NCBI RefSeq assembly: GCF_030272615.1
Contig: NC_081410.1
Location: forward strand, 227,448,915-227,512,914
DNA: 64,000 nt
Reading direction: 5' to 3'
From: Cryptomeria japonica
Lineage: Eukaryota > Streptophyta > Pinopsida > Cupressales > Cupressaceae
Shown here piece by piece: positions 47,820 through 59,534 of the stretch. The notes beneath the pieces were generated by a model. The model did not search any database, was not told where the DNA came from, and saw only the letters and a program-made list of their open reading frames with translations. Each line of letters begins with the position of its first letter. Position 1 is the first letter of the stretch. Position numbers and translations under genes: made by a program.

Positions 47820-48700
47820 TCAGTAACCAAGGAAGATCCCTTCATCACTCCTTGAATCAAAACTACGTAAACTATCCATATCTCTCTTGATAAAACACTT
47901 GATTCCAAATGCCTTGAAGTACTCGACTGATGGTTTTTGATCATACCACAAATCATAAGGTGTCATTCTATTGTTTGTTCTTAGTTGAACTCGGTTCAAG
48001 GTATATGTAGCTGTATGAACCACTTCCTTCCAACACATGTCTGGGAAACTTACCTCATTTAACATGGTTCTGGCCATCTCATTGACTATCCTGTTCTTTC
48101 TTTCTACCACACCATTTTGTTGTGGTGTCCTGGGGACTGAGTATTGCCTTTTGATTTCATGTCTTTCATAGTAATCTTCAAACTTATTTGATGTGAACTC
48201 TCCACCCTGGTCTAATCTTACGCATTTCAACTTGCACCCACTTTCCTTCTCTACCATCTTTCAAAAGATCTTGAATCTGTCAAATGCTTGTGATTTATAT
48301 TGTAGGAAAGTGACCCATGTCATTCTTGAATAGTCATCAATGAAGAGCATAAAATATCTTTCACCGACAAGAGCTCTTGTCCTAGTTGGACCACATAGAT
48401 TTGTATGCACAAGTTCAAGTGATCTTAAAGTGTTGTGTTCTTTTGTCTCAAAGCTCACCTTAGTCTTCTTTCCTTTCACACTTTCATCACAAAATGTGCT
48501 TACCAGTTTGATGATGGATGGAATATTTCTCACACAACCCTTTTTTTCTTACTACAACTAGGTTATCAAAATTTATGTGGCCTAATCTTATGTGCCACAA
48601 CTAGCTTTCATCCACTTGTCCCAACATGCATTGGGATTCAAAATATTCTTTCATATTGTATACATTACCATCTATCCTCTTACCTTTAGCTACAACCTAA
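47820..48700 (-). pseudogene. Copia integrase with changed catalytic residue
   Basis: 48533-48261 and 48257-47820 are in one frame, separated by a TGA (48261-48263). The first catalytic Asp of DDE is Asn (residue 45 of the upstream part, HTNLCGP instead of HTDLCGP). The second Asp (VRLDQGGEF) and the Glu (NGVVERKN) are intact with the 35-residue spacing. The downstream motif SRSDEGIFLGY is present. The N-terminal HHCC zinc finger lies in degraded sequence before 48533. Cannot catalyse strand transfer. Confidence 0.9.
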
Positions 48701-48855
48701 CCAATACTCTCCTTCTTTATTTGGCAGCTGGTAGAATCAAAGGTGAATTTATAACCTTTGTCACACATATGATTCACACTCAGAAAATTGTGCTTCAGGC
48801 CTTCCACAGAATACACATAATGTGCTTTCAGTTTGCCATCAATGTTTAGCGTACC

Positions 48856-49440
48856 TTATCCCTTTATCTTGATCGATGAGTTATCTCCAAACCTTACTGA
48901 GCCACCATTCCAGTCTTCAAGTTTGATAAATTTCATTTTATCGCCGGTCATGTGGTCGGAGCATCCACTGTCTACAACCCACAAGTTTCTTCTTTCTACA
49001 TGCAGGGTAGTCTGTGTAATCAGACTTGATTCTTCCTTGTCCTTTTCTTTCTCAACCCAAATCAATTGAGTTTCCTTCTTCTTGTCAATAGCAATTTTAT
49101 GCTTCGGTTCGACTACCAGTTCTTGTTTAGGAGTTGTCCTCTTCTGCTTGATTTTCATGTTCTCATAGTGCTTTGCAATATGTCCAAACTCTTGACAGTT
49201 ATAGCATTTTATATTTACATTGAAAGATGAATCTTTACAATTGTTGTAGGAGACTGGTTTACTCTTCCTACATTCAAAACACCTATGACCAGATCCATTG
49301 CACTGATAATAGACAACATTCATATCCCAGAGTGCATTGAATGGATTTATACTTTCATAACTCAGAGTGGGCTTAATTGTCAATCTACAGTTAGCTAACC
49401 TATGTCCAAATTTGTTACATCGGTAACAATAACCATGAAA
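48856..49440 (-). pseudogene. Copia zinc knuckles and aspartic protease
   Basis: A CCHC knuckle CYRCNKFGHRLANC (about 49430-49389) is intact. Two further knuckles in the 175-residue frame are degenerate (a Gly replaces a Cys in the first; CYNCQEFGHIAKHY loses the last Cys). The protease motif is intact: WVVDSGCSDHMTGDK with Asp138-Ser139-Gly140. The frame differs from that of gag, so at least one frameshift lies in 49440-49841. Confidence 0.88.
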
Positions 49441-49840
49441 GTTTGGAATATACTGGTTAGGTTAACTTGGTCCTGCAAACGTCTGTCTCACCAAGGGTCT
49501 TCCTTTCATGTTGCTAACTCTAGTGAATCATTCATGATAAACCCTTGCATTTCTCCTCAAATCTTCATTCTAGTACATTGAGTGTGGCCTTCGGTTTATT
49601 GATTGTGTATAATGATTTGTGTGACAGCTTCTAACAGCTTTTGCATAAGTCTTCTTACCAGTATCCTTTCTTACTGTGAATGTTTTCTTTTCTTCACCTT
49701 CACTAGAAGAAGTGAACTATATCTCCTTACCAGATGTGTCTTTTTTGTTTGAACTTTGTCCTTCTTCGAATCCTAAGCCATGTATATCTTTAGATTGCTT
49801 CTATTTGCTCAACATCTTGTCTAAGGCTTCTATGCTACCC

Positions 49841-51204
49841 TCATATTTTCTCCTCATTTTTTAGTTCATCCTTACTCTTTTCAAGCTCTTTTATGAGCTT
49901 CACTATTTTTGCTTCCAGATCTTGATGCTCCTTTTCCTTTTCCATCAGATCAAAGGATGTAACTTCACATATCATCTTGGATTCTTCCAACTTGAGTTTT
50001 AAGTCAGAGATAACTTGATTTGACTTATCCGGGGATTGCTTCAAGAGACCTTGTTCTTCTACTGCAGAAAGCTTAACCTTCTTGAGTTCTCTTCTTGCGT
50101 TACTTAACTCCTTAAGAGAAATTATAAGCTCACCTTCTAGATCCTCTTTGGCTTCAATGTCTTCTTCTTCCTCATCTTCACAAACCGGTTCATCTAGAGA
50201 AAAAAAAAACTCTCTTTCATTCTCATGGCAGTCATCTTCTGATGCGCTCTCTTCATTTGTGGCATCATCCTCAATGGTATATAAGATATTATGCTTATGG
50301 TAGCTTCTTCTTCCTTGCCGATAAACCTTCCTTTCTTTGTCTTTACCACCAGAACTACCAAAACTTCTTTGCTCATCTCCACCAGTTTCATTATAAGGAC
50401 AAATTGCAGCAAAGTGTCCAACTTTACCACAGTTAAACCATTTGAGTGGTAACTTTCCTTTATACTTACTGGATCCTCTCTTGATATTTCTAACAAAGTT
50501 TGCTACCTCTACATCCGAGCCTTCACTAGATCCTTTATGAGCAACCTCTTCCTTGCCCTTTTTGGTGGAGTTGAATACTGCCTCTTTCCATGAAGATGCT
50601 TCACCGATTGTTCTCATTTCATAGGATGTTAGAGAGAAAAATAGCTCTTTCATTCTAAAGGTCTTTAGATCCTTGACTTCCTCTATGGCATAAACCTTAG
50701 TATCATACTTAGATGTGAGAGATCTAAGTACCTTCTTGACAATAATCTCATCAACAATTTCTTCTCCAAAACCTCTAATGGTGTTTATAGTTTCATCTAC
50801 TCTGTGAAGGTAGTCTCCAATATTTTCTTCATCTTTCATCTTGATGCCTTCAAGTTGACTTCTTAGTGATTGCATCTTGGCCTCTTTTAATTTGGCATCT
50901 CCTTCAAATAATCTCTGCAATTTATCCCAAGTCTCCTTGGTGGATGCACAATGCATGACCTTGACAAACTCATTATCTAACAGCTCGCTTAAGATGGCAT
51001 GTTTAGCCTTTGCATTATTCTCATACTCCCTTTTAGCATCTGTATCAGTGGGAGGAACACTAGGGACAGTATACCCATTCTTGACAGACATCCACACATC
51101 AAAAACAAAGAGAGGAAATATAGGTCTCCATTCTTCTAATCCAAAAGATAGTTAGATCCATCAAACATGGGAGCTTTTGAGAAGGCAGACTCATTTCTTG
51201 CCAT
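49841..51204 (-). pseudogene. Copia gag (UBN2, zinc knuckle, C-terminal coiled coil)
   Basis: The ATG is at 51204 (MARNESAFSKAPMFDGSNY). A stop and a frameshift precede 51097, where the main 418-residue frame starts (VWMSVKNGY). UBN2 continues to about residue 165 (TKETWDKLQRLFEGDAKLKE; YLHRVDETINTIRGFGEEI). In the first zinc knuckle the first Cys is replaced by Trp220 (WFNCGKVGHFAAIC). Residues 270-320 are very acidic and 320-418 are strongly heptad-like coiled coil. Gag would form the particle and bind RNA. The coiled coil plus several knuckles matches the remnant at 3.0-4.1 kb. Confidence 0.9.
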
Positions 51205-51266
51205 TGTGTTCCTTGACTAGAATCTACCCAAGCTAGAGAAAGCTTTAATCAATAGGGAACCTAGGC

Positions 51267-51278
51267 TCTTATACCAAT
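51267..51278 (-). promoter_or_regulatory. Primer-binding site of the 44-53 kb copia element
   Basis: The minus strand reads ATTGGTATAAGAGCC after the LTR end. Same C-to-A variant of the tRNA-Met site as in the 2.1-9.9 kb element, supporting a common lineage. Confidence 0.85.
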
Positions 51279-53009
51279 TGTTGAACACAATATACCACTA
51301 AGAGGGGGGTGAATCAGTGGTTCCTAAATCTTTCTTTTTAAACCAAGCCTTTAGTGTCGATTAACAACCTAAACACTAAGAAATCAAACCGGTAAGATAA
51401 GAGTGGATATCAAAAGAGAAAAACACACAAATGTGTAACCCACAACACCATATGTACAAGGAAAACCCAAAATGGGAAAAACCTCAGTGAGAAATGTTGT
51501 TGGAGTCTACTGCTTCAATCCAACCTCACAATGAAACAACAAATTGCAATGATTTAGGGCACCAACCCAAGGAGCACCAACCCCTATTGATTTACATAAT
51601 CAACCCAAGGAGCGCCAAGCACCAACTCAGTGTAATATAATGTAATACCATTTTAATTCAATGATAGCACTTAGTTGCAAATGAGTTCTACAACACTTGA
51701 TCAATGAATGTCTGCCAGTTATCAACTTCCTCTGTTTCACCAGTCTTTCTTCTATTGGTTATCAGATTGCTCTTTCTGATCTCTTACTGGTTGCTCTTTG
51801 CCTATCTTCTCTTTCTCACAACCTCACCCCACATGGTATCACTCTTGGATGCCTTACTAACCTTCCAATACCTGATGGTATGTTTGACTATTAAGGCTAT
51901 AATAGTTCACCAATTACTTTGTTTCTACCAGTTAGACCCTCTCACCAGTTTAGCCAGCTAATACACACTCTAACTCTCTGAGAAATAACTCTTAGGAAGA
52001 TATTCTTTCTTCTTGCTCAGGCTCTCTTTCCTTTCACACCTCGTATCTAGCATCCCTTGATTTCAGTCTCGAGTTGATATATTTATCTATGAGGGTTCTT
52101 GCAAAAAGCAACATTCAAACGGTGTCATGTTAGATTTTACCTTCACCAACTTGATCCGTATTAGATCTGATCCGATTTGATTTTTTGGAATGGTGATCTG
52201 CATCACTCCAAACAACACTGCCATCTTCTCGATTTTCAATGTTCATTTTCTATTTATGGATGTCTACAACATGCCTTTCTACATTTCTCTGTCAATCGCC
52301 ATTAATGTCTTGGTTGTTTCCTTCAGCAAACGGGTACAAAGATCAAATCATATTGCAAGGTCAGTTCAATCACCTTGCCACCTTGTCTTTCCTCTAGTCA
52401 TAACATTCTGCCATCCTCCCATGATTTTTTGGTTCTTCATTAATGTCGACCTACTTTTTGACTACTACGTCAATGAATACTTACCAACCTTTGTGTGATC
52501 GCCACTTGGTTTCCACCTATCGTCCTTGTCAACATCCACCTATGATCAATTTTCAATGTCGGTTTGACATCATCTTTAGTTTGCTATGTCAATTTGACAT
52601 CTTTCACTGACCAAGACTAACTAACAGTTCAACTCACCTTACCGGTATAACCTAACTTCGACAATGGACCTTCATACCTGCTGACCTCTTCTTTGTCGGT
52701 GGATCAACTTGGTCTTCCATCAAACATACTAGTCCATCTACTAACTCCATTTACTGGTAGCATTAAAATCTTTATGTATATTGGTTCACATCTTTCTGTT
52801 CTTCTTTACTTGCTCGCTTTGCCTTGCTGGTGATTCTGCTTTACCGGTAGATGATGCATTTCATGTGTATCGGTAACATACCTTTATGTTTCCTTACACA
52901 CATATGGATTGACATCAACATGTCTTACTTCACCCATATCGGTCACCACTACTTACTCACTGGTGACCACGCCATACCATTTGACATCAATTACAACCTA
53001 ATGCCAACA
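51279..53009 (-). repeat. 5' LTR of the 44-53 kb copia element
   Basis: 1,731 bp, TGTTGAAC...GCCAACA, followed by TSD CTTCT. Confidence 0.93.
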
Positions 53010-54590
53010 CTTCTTGGTCACTTAGGATAGAGATAGGAAGAGAATCAATGGGATGAGTCTCGCCATTCAAGTCATCAAGAGAGAGAGTGGCCACATTTTC
53101 CTCGTAGGAGAGTAGATCTTGTTGTCAATCAGGATGCAGTTGTGGCTAGTCATAGGAGAGATCTTTTGAGATCTCACCCCCCTAATTTCGATGGTTTTAG
53201 CAATAGAATGGAGGTGGAGACTTGGCTTCTAGATATGGGTAGGTGTTTTTCTATGCATCCGTATAGTAGTAACACCAAGGCTAGGTGTGCGATCATGCAT
53301 CTACATGACTTTACATCTACATGGTGGTGTATGGAGGAGTAGAAGTTGCATCTGGATATTACGATGATTTCTTGGTAGTTGTTTCTTCAGCGGTTTCATG
53401 CCTGATTCTTGTCAGATCATTGGAGCTAGAGAAAGGCAGATAAGTCTGATAATTTGAGGTAGTAGAACATGACACTTCAGAAGTACAAGCATACATTCTT
53501 TGAACTTAAGAAGTATGCTAGGATAGTAGATGATGAGGCTATGTTGATTCAACATTTTGTTACAGGTCTTAATGACCACATCAATGGAGGGGTTCAACTT
53601 CTTGAACCTAATACTTTGGAGATAGCAGTGGAGAAGGCATGGTTGGCCGAGGAGAACCTAATTCTAGCTTTGGGAGGTGTGTCAGGTGTGTAGATGGTCA
53701 GTGCTCAAGCCACATAAGTAGTTGTGAGAGGTGCTCAGTCATAGTTTTCAAGACATGCTAGGAATTATCCTTCCGTTTTCAAGGGTAGCTAGAGATATCG
53801 AAAGAAGCATCCTCAGAATTAGAACTTTATTCATAGTGATAGATCACAAGAGGATAGATATCATGGTAGATAGTGAGATAGGCAGTCTCATCCTTATCAG
53901 GTAGCTCAGAGTTCTCATCAGCAATCGAGTAGAGGTAGTGTTCATCAATCCAATGCACCTCCAATTACTCGAGGGTTTAGTAGAGGGAGTTGCTTCACTC
54001 GTGGACAACAAGGTTAATTTGCAACTTATTTCCCTCAGAGATCCACACAGATGTCTATCTAGAGGCCAACAACTTCTGAGCCCATAGTAGGTGATGCAAG
54101 GAGATCCCATCATTTATTTCCGGCGGTTGATGACCATCAGGCTGAGCACTAGGCTATAGTTGTTGAGACTATAGGTGAAATAGGTGGTATCTCTTGCTCA
54201 GTATTATAGGATTTAGGTGGTTTAGATTCTTTCATTTCTTCTTTAGTAGTAGAGCGATGTGGGATTTCCATGGAAAAGCAAGGTGATAGGTGGCAGGTTG
54301 AGTTAGCTACGAGGTCCAAGGTGGTAGTTGATTCCTTAGTACATGATTGTGACTTTGATTTGGGTTTGTACCACCTTAGTGGATCTTTGTGTTCTCTATT
54401 TGGGTTCCTATGGTGTCATGCTAGGCATGGATTCACTTGAGGCTTATTAGGCTAGAATTGATTATTGTGGCAAGAGGGTGCAGTGTCTAGATGATAGTGG
54501 AAAGAATGTGGAGATTGTGGGTGTGCAACAACCTATTTCTCTTTGCATGATTTACGCTATGCAATTGAACCGTTGTGCATGACAAGCAGG
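53010..54590 (+). pseudogene. Gypsy gag (rest) and protease region, truncated
   Basis: After the insertion, a Retrotrans_gag-type core is readable: RSHPPNFDGFSNRMEVETWL (about 53170-53230), then MHLHDFTSTWW, then KYKHTFFELKKYARIVDDEA and HFVTGLNDHINGGVQLL (53469-53690). The protease-like region is near 54120-54580 (HHLFPAVDDHQAE, ending YGVMLGMDSLEAY and VQQPISLCMIYAMQL). The protease active site reads DLGG-like instead of D(S/T)GA. Stops are frequent. Similarity ends at about 54580. Confidence 0.78.
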
Positions 54591-55674
54591 GATAACTTTA
54601 AGAAACCCCCCTGGGCAACTGTGTAAAATCCTGGCGAATCAGAAATTATTTTCAGGAGGAAATTTTCATATCGATGGCGAATTTTTTTTTTAAATGACAA
54701 AAAAATTATTTTGTATTGGCGAATTTTTTTCTAGTGTGCGAAAATGCCATAAATTTCTGGCGAATAATACCTTGTTCTATGGGGAAAATATTTATTGTGG
54801 GAGGCGAATAATTATTGTTAAAAGGAACAAATATATAATTGTATGAGTGAAAATTTTTACTTTGAAGGAAAAATTATTTAAATGTATTGACGATTTTTAT
54901 CCACCGCTTGAAAATTATTTAAATTTATTGGCGATTTTTATCCACCGCTTGAAAATTATTTAAATGTTTTGGCGAATATTTTGTTATTTATGGTATAATA
55001 TATAATTCATTGGTGATTTCATAAATTCATTTCCATTAATAGACAAGGCACATCACATCACATCAATACATCACATCACATAATACATTGAGTTTGGACT
55101 CTGCAAGATGTATCAATAAGCATGGCCTCTTTGACACATAAAGGGTGACACATACCTAAAATCTATCAATGATTTTAAACCATTTGATGATCGTATATCA
55201 ATGGCTGAAGTTTTATTTCGGCCCAATTTTCTGAAGGGAACATAGCTCACCAGAAAGTGCCCGTAATGGAATTTTATTCAATAGACACGTATCAAATGTC
55301 ACGAATCACGATCGATAATTTCGTTCATTTAATATATATCTTTTCACTTACGGCAATCCACTCTGTCCCCATGACTTCCAATGTGATACTTGCCAATTTG
55401 GTACTGGTTCATAGCTGTTTCCAATTTCACACACTCATGCATTTATGGGAAAGATTTGCAGAGATACGAAAGATTTTAAAAAATTTATAGCAGTTAATAC
55501 TGTTAAAGAAGTAATTATTACAATCAAGAGCTTCAACAATTTATATACGATCTCTGCTTCTTTCATCTTCAATTAGCCTTTGCCATTAAGTAGATAAATC
55601 GTCAGAGCTCACGGTATTTTAGGTTTATAGGATCACTGCTCAGGTTGTTTAATTTGTTAATCTGTTTTCTCAAG
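54591..55674. other. Low-repeat AT-rich stretch with 41-bp tandem repeat
   Basis: No coding sequence supported. The word GGCGAAT recurs at least six times between 54630 and 54980. At 54870-54990 a unit of 41 bp (AAAATTATTTAAATGTATTG, then CGATTTTTATCCACCGCTTG) recurs about 2.7 times (starts near 54870, 54911, 54952). Confidence 0.6.
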
Positions 55675-56253
55675 ATGGACACTCCCATCCGCTTGAGAAG
55701 CATTTCTGTAGAGGACTAGAGGGCCTTTCTAGGCTCCGTTAGAGACCTAACCCTCCAATCAGTCTGCAAGGAGGTTGGGTCGTTCACTAATGAAGCTGTG
55801 TGAATGGTGTTGGGCAGAGAATTTCTGTGAAATGAAAATAGGTACCGTGTTAACACGGACCTTACATCCTGCTTCTTAGCGTCTCTTCTGGACTTGGGAG
55901 GAGACAAGGTGGATATGCTGATGCTATTGAGGAAGGTTTTTAAGGAAGACTTCCTTGGAGATGACATTACTATTGTCGTTCTTGCAGAAGTAGGGGTGGG
56001 GATCCCTTGGGCGAGTGATTTATCCAAGCTTCTCCTCCCTGACCAAACACTGCCAGTGGCCAGGCAACTGTTTCTCCTAAACCTGAATGCGGAGCAGCTG
56101 ACGCGTCACAGAAAATGGGCATGGATTGGCAGGGACTTCCTCCGGAAATGGTTCCTCCTGGACGACTTTCCAAACTACATGTGGCTTGAAGAATTCTCTC
56201 AGCTTATGCTGTCTGAAGAATTCTACATGGAAGGAGGGCCAGATTCATAGGGA
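55675..56253 (+). pseudogene. Unidentified ~190-codon gene relic
   Basis: ATG at 55675 and one uninterrupted frame to the stop at 56248-56250, with three in-frame stops (TAG after SVED, TGA after TNEAV, TGA after REFL). The last 118 codons are fully open. The product would be soluble, rich in Leu, Asp/Glu and Trp/Phe (for example RKWAWIGRDFLRKWFLLDDF) and mostly helical. No family was recognised. GC is clearly higher than in the flanking AT-rich DNA, so this is not retroelement sequence of the types in this window. It faces the next relic convergently. Confidence 0.5.
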
Positions 56254-56833
56254 AAAATTGTAAACAATTCCACTACCTGTAGTTTTTTTTTCCTATGTCC
56301 TTGAACCCTAATAGGCTGAGTGCCAGAGGCTCACTCATTTTGGCTTTTAAGTTTTTGGGGTACTCAAGTCTCTGATGAAAAAATTGTAAATTTCAAAAGC
56401 ATAAATAATTTAATGATAATTTTTCAAATTCCAGTTTGTTTCACTTTGCCTCTTACATTCTTATGGATATAAAAATGCTTTCTATAATTCTATTTCATTT
56501 TTATTAATTAATTTCTTTCAAATGCTTTTTGTATATGAGCTACGTTATTTCAATTATTTGTTAAACAATGGAAATAAATTTAATACCGTGATACTTTTAT
56601 GTAATGCTATAAAAAAAAAATTCAATTCGTTCCATTAATTATTTGTACATTGATTATGGTTGATTATAATTTTATAAATATATACTATTACTATATAGTC
56701 ATTCAAAATACAAAATTTCAAAAGTTGCAAGATACAAAAGTTTATCGGTCAAGATTTTTTCATTCAATTAATTGAAACGTTTCAAGATACAAAATTTGTC
56801 CACAGCTTATAGCAAGCAGACAAAAAAACTAGT
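56254..56833. other. AT-rich intergenic spacer
   Basis: No gene. Two runs of ATAAATTTAAT-like sequence. It could contain the 3' ends of both convergent relics. Confidence 0.5.
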
Positions 56834-57553
56834 TCATTGCCGATAGGCCGCACACTCAGTCTCACTATCCCCCTGGTCCTCCCAGTCCCTTCCCTCCTCA
56901 AAGGTCAATGCTTTGGCTTTCCCTTTTGCCGCTTCAGCTTTCATTTTTGGAATGCAGTTTAGGAACCTGAAGTCGAGGTCGCCCTCCAAGCTTGCCAATA
57001 GCTGTATGGCCCTTCCTTCTTCAACCCTATCTCTCAATGCCCTACCAACCTCCATCCTTGCCACCACATGCAAAGCATTCAGGACTTCATCCACCCTCAT
57101 TAATTTAACAAAGAGTTTCATCACTTCCCACCCCACTTGGGCTCGTTCACGACACTGGTATTTGATTTCATCCTCTGGGCCATGAATAAAAGGAAGCAAT
57201 TCCTCCTGGTCGTCCCCTTCCATAATTCGAATGCCAACTCCTGGCACCACCCACTCCAAGATTGATTCCAGATTAATCAAAAACTCCCCATCAATCAATT
57301 TGACCAATGTGAGTTTTACCTTTTGCAGCTCCGGTTCGAATTCACAAGCCCATGCCATAATCAGAGAGTAAGCCTCCATGTTAGTTCAATACCAGTGACT
57401 GATATGTGCCACCTCCTCCACAAGCATCAGTCGAGCTGCCGCCCACAACTTCTCCTCCTTAAACCTGAATAGTCCTTTCATTCGTTTATCAGATACTTTG
57501 CCCAAAAAGGGCACCAACTTCTTGTCTGTTCGAAGTGTGAAATTGGCCTCCAT
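56834..57553 (-). pseudogene. Unidentified ~239-codon gene relic, one in-frame stop
   Basis: An ATG at 57553 opens a frame (MEANFTLRTDKKLVPFLGKV) that meets a single TGA at 57386-57388 after HISHWY. It then continues from another ATG (57379) for 181 codons to 56834. The second part has a hydrophobic helical start, an acidic middle and a Lys/Glu-rich C-terminus (MKAEAAKGKAKALTFEEGRD). GC-rich compared with its surroundings. No domain was recognised. If the TGA is an assembly error or the downstream ATG is used, this could be a live gene. Confidence 0.5.
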
Positions 57554-58199
57554 TGTCTTACAGAAGGTATGATTCTACGAACTACGAACTACGAACTAAA
57601 GATTTGTTCTACACTTGCAGCTGCTTCAAAGCAAAAAGCGGTACACAGATGAAAAGGTAAAAAAATCTGCCTCCGTCTTAACTCTTATAGGTCGAGTAAT
57701 GAATGTGGACAATAAGACATTAATGCCATGAGATCAAGAAAAAGATTTCCTGCCATCCTCCCCTTCCTCCTTTCGTGCGGCATGCCGCATACAACTCCTT
57801 GTGCAACAATTAATCGCCACCTTGGCATTTGTACTTTCCAAATTTTCTCGCCTTAACAGGTTGAGGACTACAGTTGCACATTTTTTAAATTAATAGACTA
57901 AATTTATGTTGAAATTTTATATATATTTTTAAACTATTTTTGAAAATGATATATCGTAAACATATTTTCAAAGAATTTTGTTAAACGTTAAATTAATATT
58001 TTAGATTTAATATTGAATGTTTTCTTTTTAATATTAAACTTTTACCTTTCAAATTGCATATCAAAATTTATATTTTTATTTAGTTATTTGTTTTATTCTA
58101 GAAACTAAGTTTCATGTTTAATACTATTTTTGAATTTAAAATTTTTACAAATAATATTGAAATTATTTTTAATAGTTATCTCAAACTATTGCCCAATGC
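57554..58199. other. Noncoding, increasingly AT-rich
   Basis: Near 57575-57597, CGAACTA is repeated three times. From 57880 the sequence is over 75% A/T by eye. No gene. Confidence 0.5.
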
Positions 58200-59530
58200 C
58201 CGGAATTGAACATTTTAAATTTAATTAAATAGAATTAAGTGAAAGTCTATACTTAATACTTATAGTCTATGACTCTATAGACTATAAATCTCTTTTTCGG
58301 GCGGAATTTTAAAATGATTTAGTAGACTTTAAAAATAGACCAGAAAAGTAACACGAGTATGGTGACGTGCCAGAAAAAAATGGCAGAAGTCGTGGGACCC
58401 ACTTCATCGAAAAATAGGTACCATCGATCGTTGGATGAACAAAGATCAACGGCTAGGGTGGATTTTGGCTTGAATGTGGGAAGCGAACACCTTTCTGAGA
58501 ACTTCACTCGGAATTGGACATTTAAAATTTAATTAAATATAATTAATTCTAAAAATTTCTTTTTCGGGCGGAATTTTAAAATGATTAAATAGACTAAAAA
58601 TCAAATCGGAAAAGTGACACGAGTATGGTGACGTGCTAGAAAAATGGCAGAAGTCGTGGGACCCACTACATCTTAAAATAGGTACCATCGACCGTTGGAT
58701 GAACAAAGATCAATGGCTAGGGTGGATTTCGGCCCGAATGTGGGAAGCGAACACCTTTCTGAGAACTTCGCCCGGAATTGGACATTTTAAATTTAATTAA
58801 ATATAATTAAGTCTAAAAATCTCTTTTTTGGGTAGAATTTTAAAATTATTAAATAGACTAAAAATCAAACCGGAAAAGTGACACGAGTATGGTGACATGC
58901 CATAAAAATGGCAAAAGTCGTGGGACCCACTACATCTTAAAACAAGTACCATCGACCTGTGATCGTTGGATGAACAAAGATCAACGGCTAGGGTGGATTT
59001 CGGGCCAAATGTGGGAAGTGAACACATTTGGGAGAACTTCGCCCGGAATTGGACATTTTAAATGTAATTAAATACAATTAAGTCTATAAAGCTTTTTTTC
59101 GGGTGGAGGTTTAAAATGATTAAATAGACTAAAAATCAAACCGGAAAAGTGACACGAGTATGGTGACGTGCCTGAAAACTAGCAGAAGTGATGGGACCCA
59201 TGACAACTGACAACAGGTACCATCGTCTGTTGGATGAGCAAAGATCAATGGCTTAGGGTGGATTTCGGCCCGAATGTGGGAAGTGAACACATTTGGGAGA
59301 ACGTTGCCCGGAATTGAAACATTTTAAATTTAATTAAATATAAGTAAGTCTGTAAAGCACTTTTTCAAACGGAAGTTTAAAATTATTAAACAGACTTAAA
59401 AAACACACCCATAAAGTCACAACAGGTACCTTGGTCCCTCGTCCGTTGGATGAGCAAAGATCAACGGCTTAGGGTGGATTTCAGCCTGAATGTGGGAAGT
59501 GAACACATTTGGGAGAACTTCACCTGGAAT
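58200..59530 (+). repeat. Five tandem copies of a ~265-bp unit with promoter-like motifs
   Basis: Units start near 58200, 58509, 58772, 59043 and 59311 (last partial), each opening CGGAATTG(G)ACATTTTAAAT. Conserved inside: TTTTTCGGGCGGAATTTT, GACACGAGTATGGTGACGTG, GTGGGACCCAC (58392, 58656, 58920), GGTACCATCGA, then CCGTTGGATGAACAAAGATCA and ACGGCTAGGGTGGATTTCGG. Copies differ at roughly one position in ten to fifteen. No coding sequence. Confidence 0.92.
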
Positions 59531-59534
59531 TGAA

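Larger units (their letters stand above)
43955..53009 (-). mobile_element. Complete Ty1/copia retrotransposon (9.06 kb, TSD CTTCT), minus strand
   Basis: LTRs 43955-45699 and 51279-53009 start TGTTGA and end GCCAACA. CTTCT flanks both sides (43950-43954, 53010-53014). All copia domains are present in order (gag, protease, integrase, RT, RNase H), with stops, gag-protease frameshifts and changed catalytic residues. Insertion interrupts a gypsy gag whose two halves are recognisable on both sides. Confidence 0.95.
35253..54590 (+). mobile_element. Ty3/gypsy element carrying two nested insertions, 3'-truncated
   Basis: The 5' LTR is 35253-36032 continued at 43160-43629, with a gag-only element inserted in its TA repeat. 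It ends GGGCATTACA, directly followed by a tRNA-Met primer site (TGGTATCAGAGCCC, 43632-43645). Gag begins at ATG 43803 and continues at 53010 after the inserted 9-kb copia. It runs through retrotransposon-gag and protease-like sequence until about 54580, where similarity ends; RT, integrase and the 3' LTR are absent. The LTR 5' boundary (TGTGATGAC) is inferred. Confidence 0.75.
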
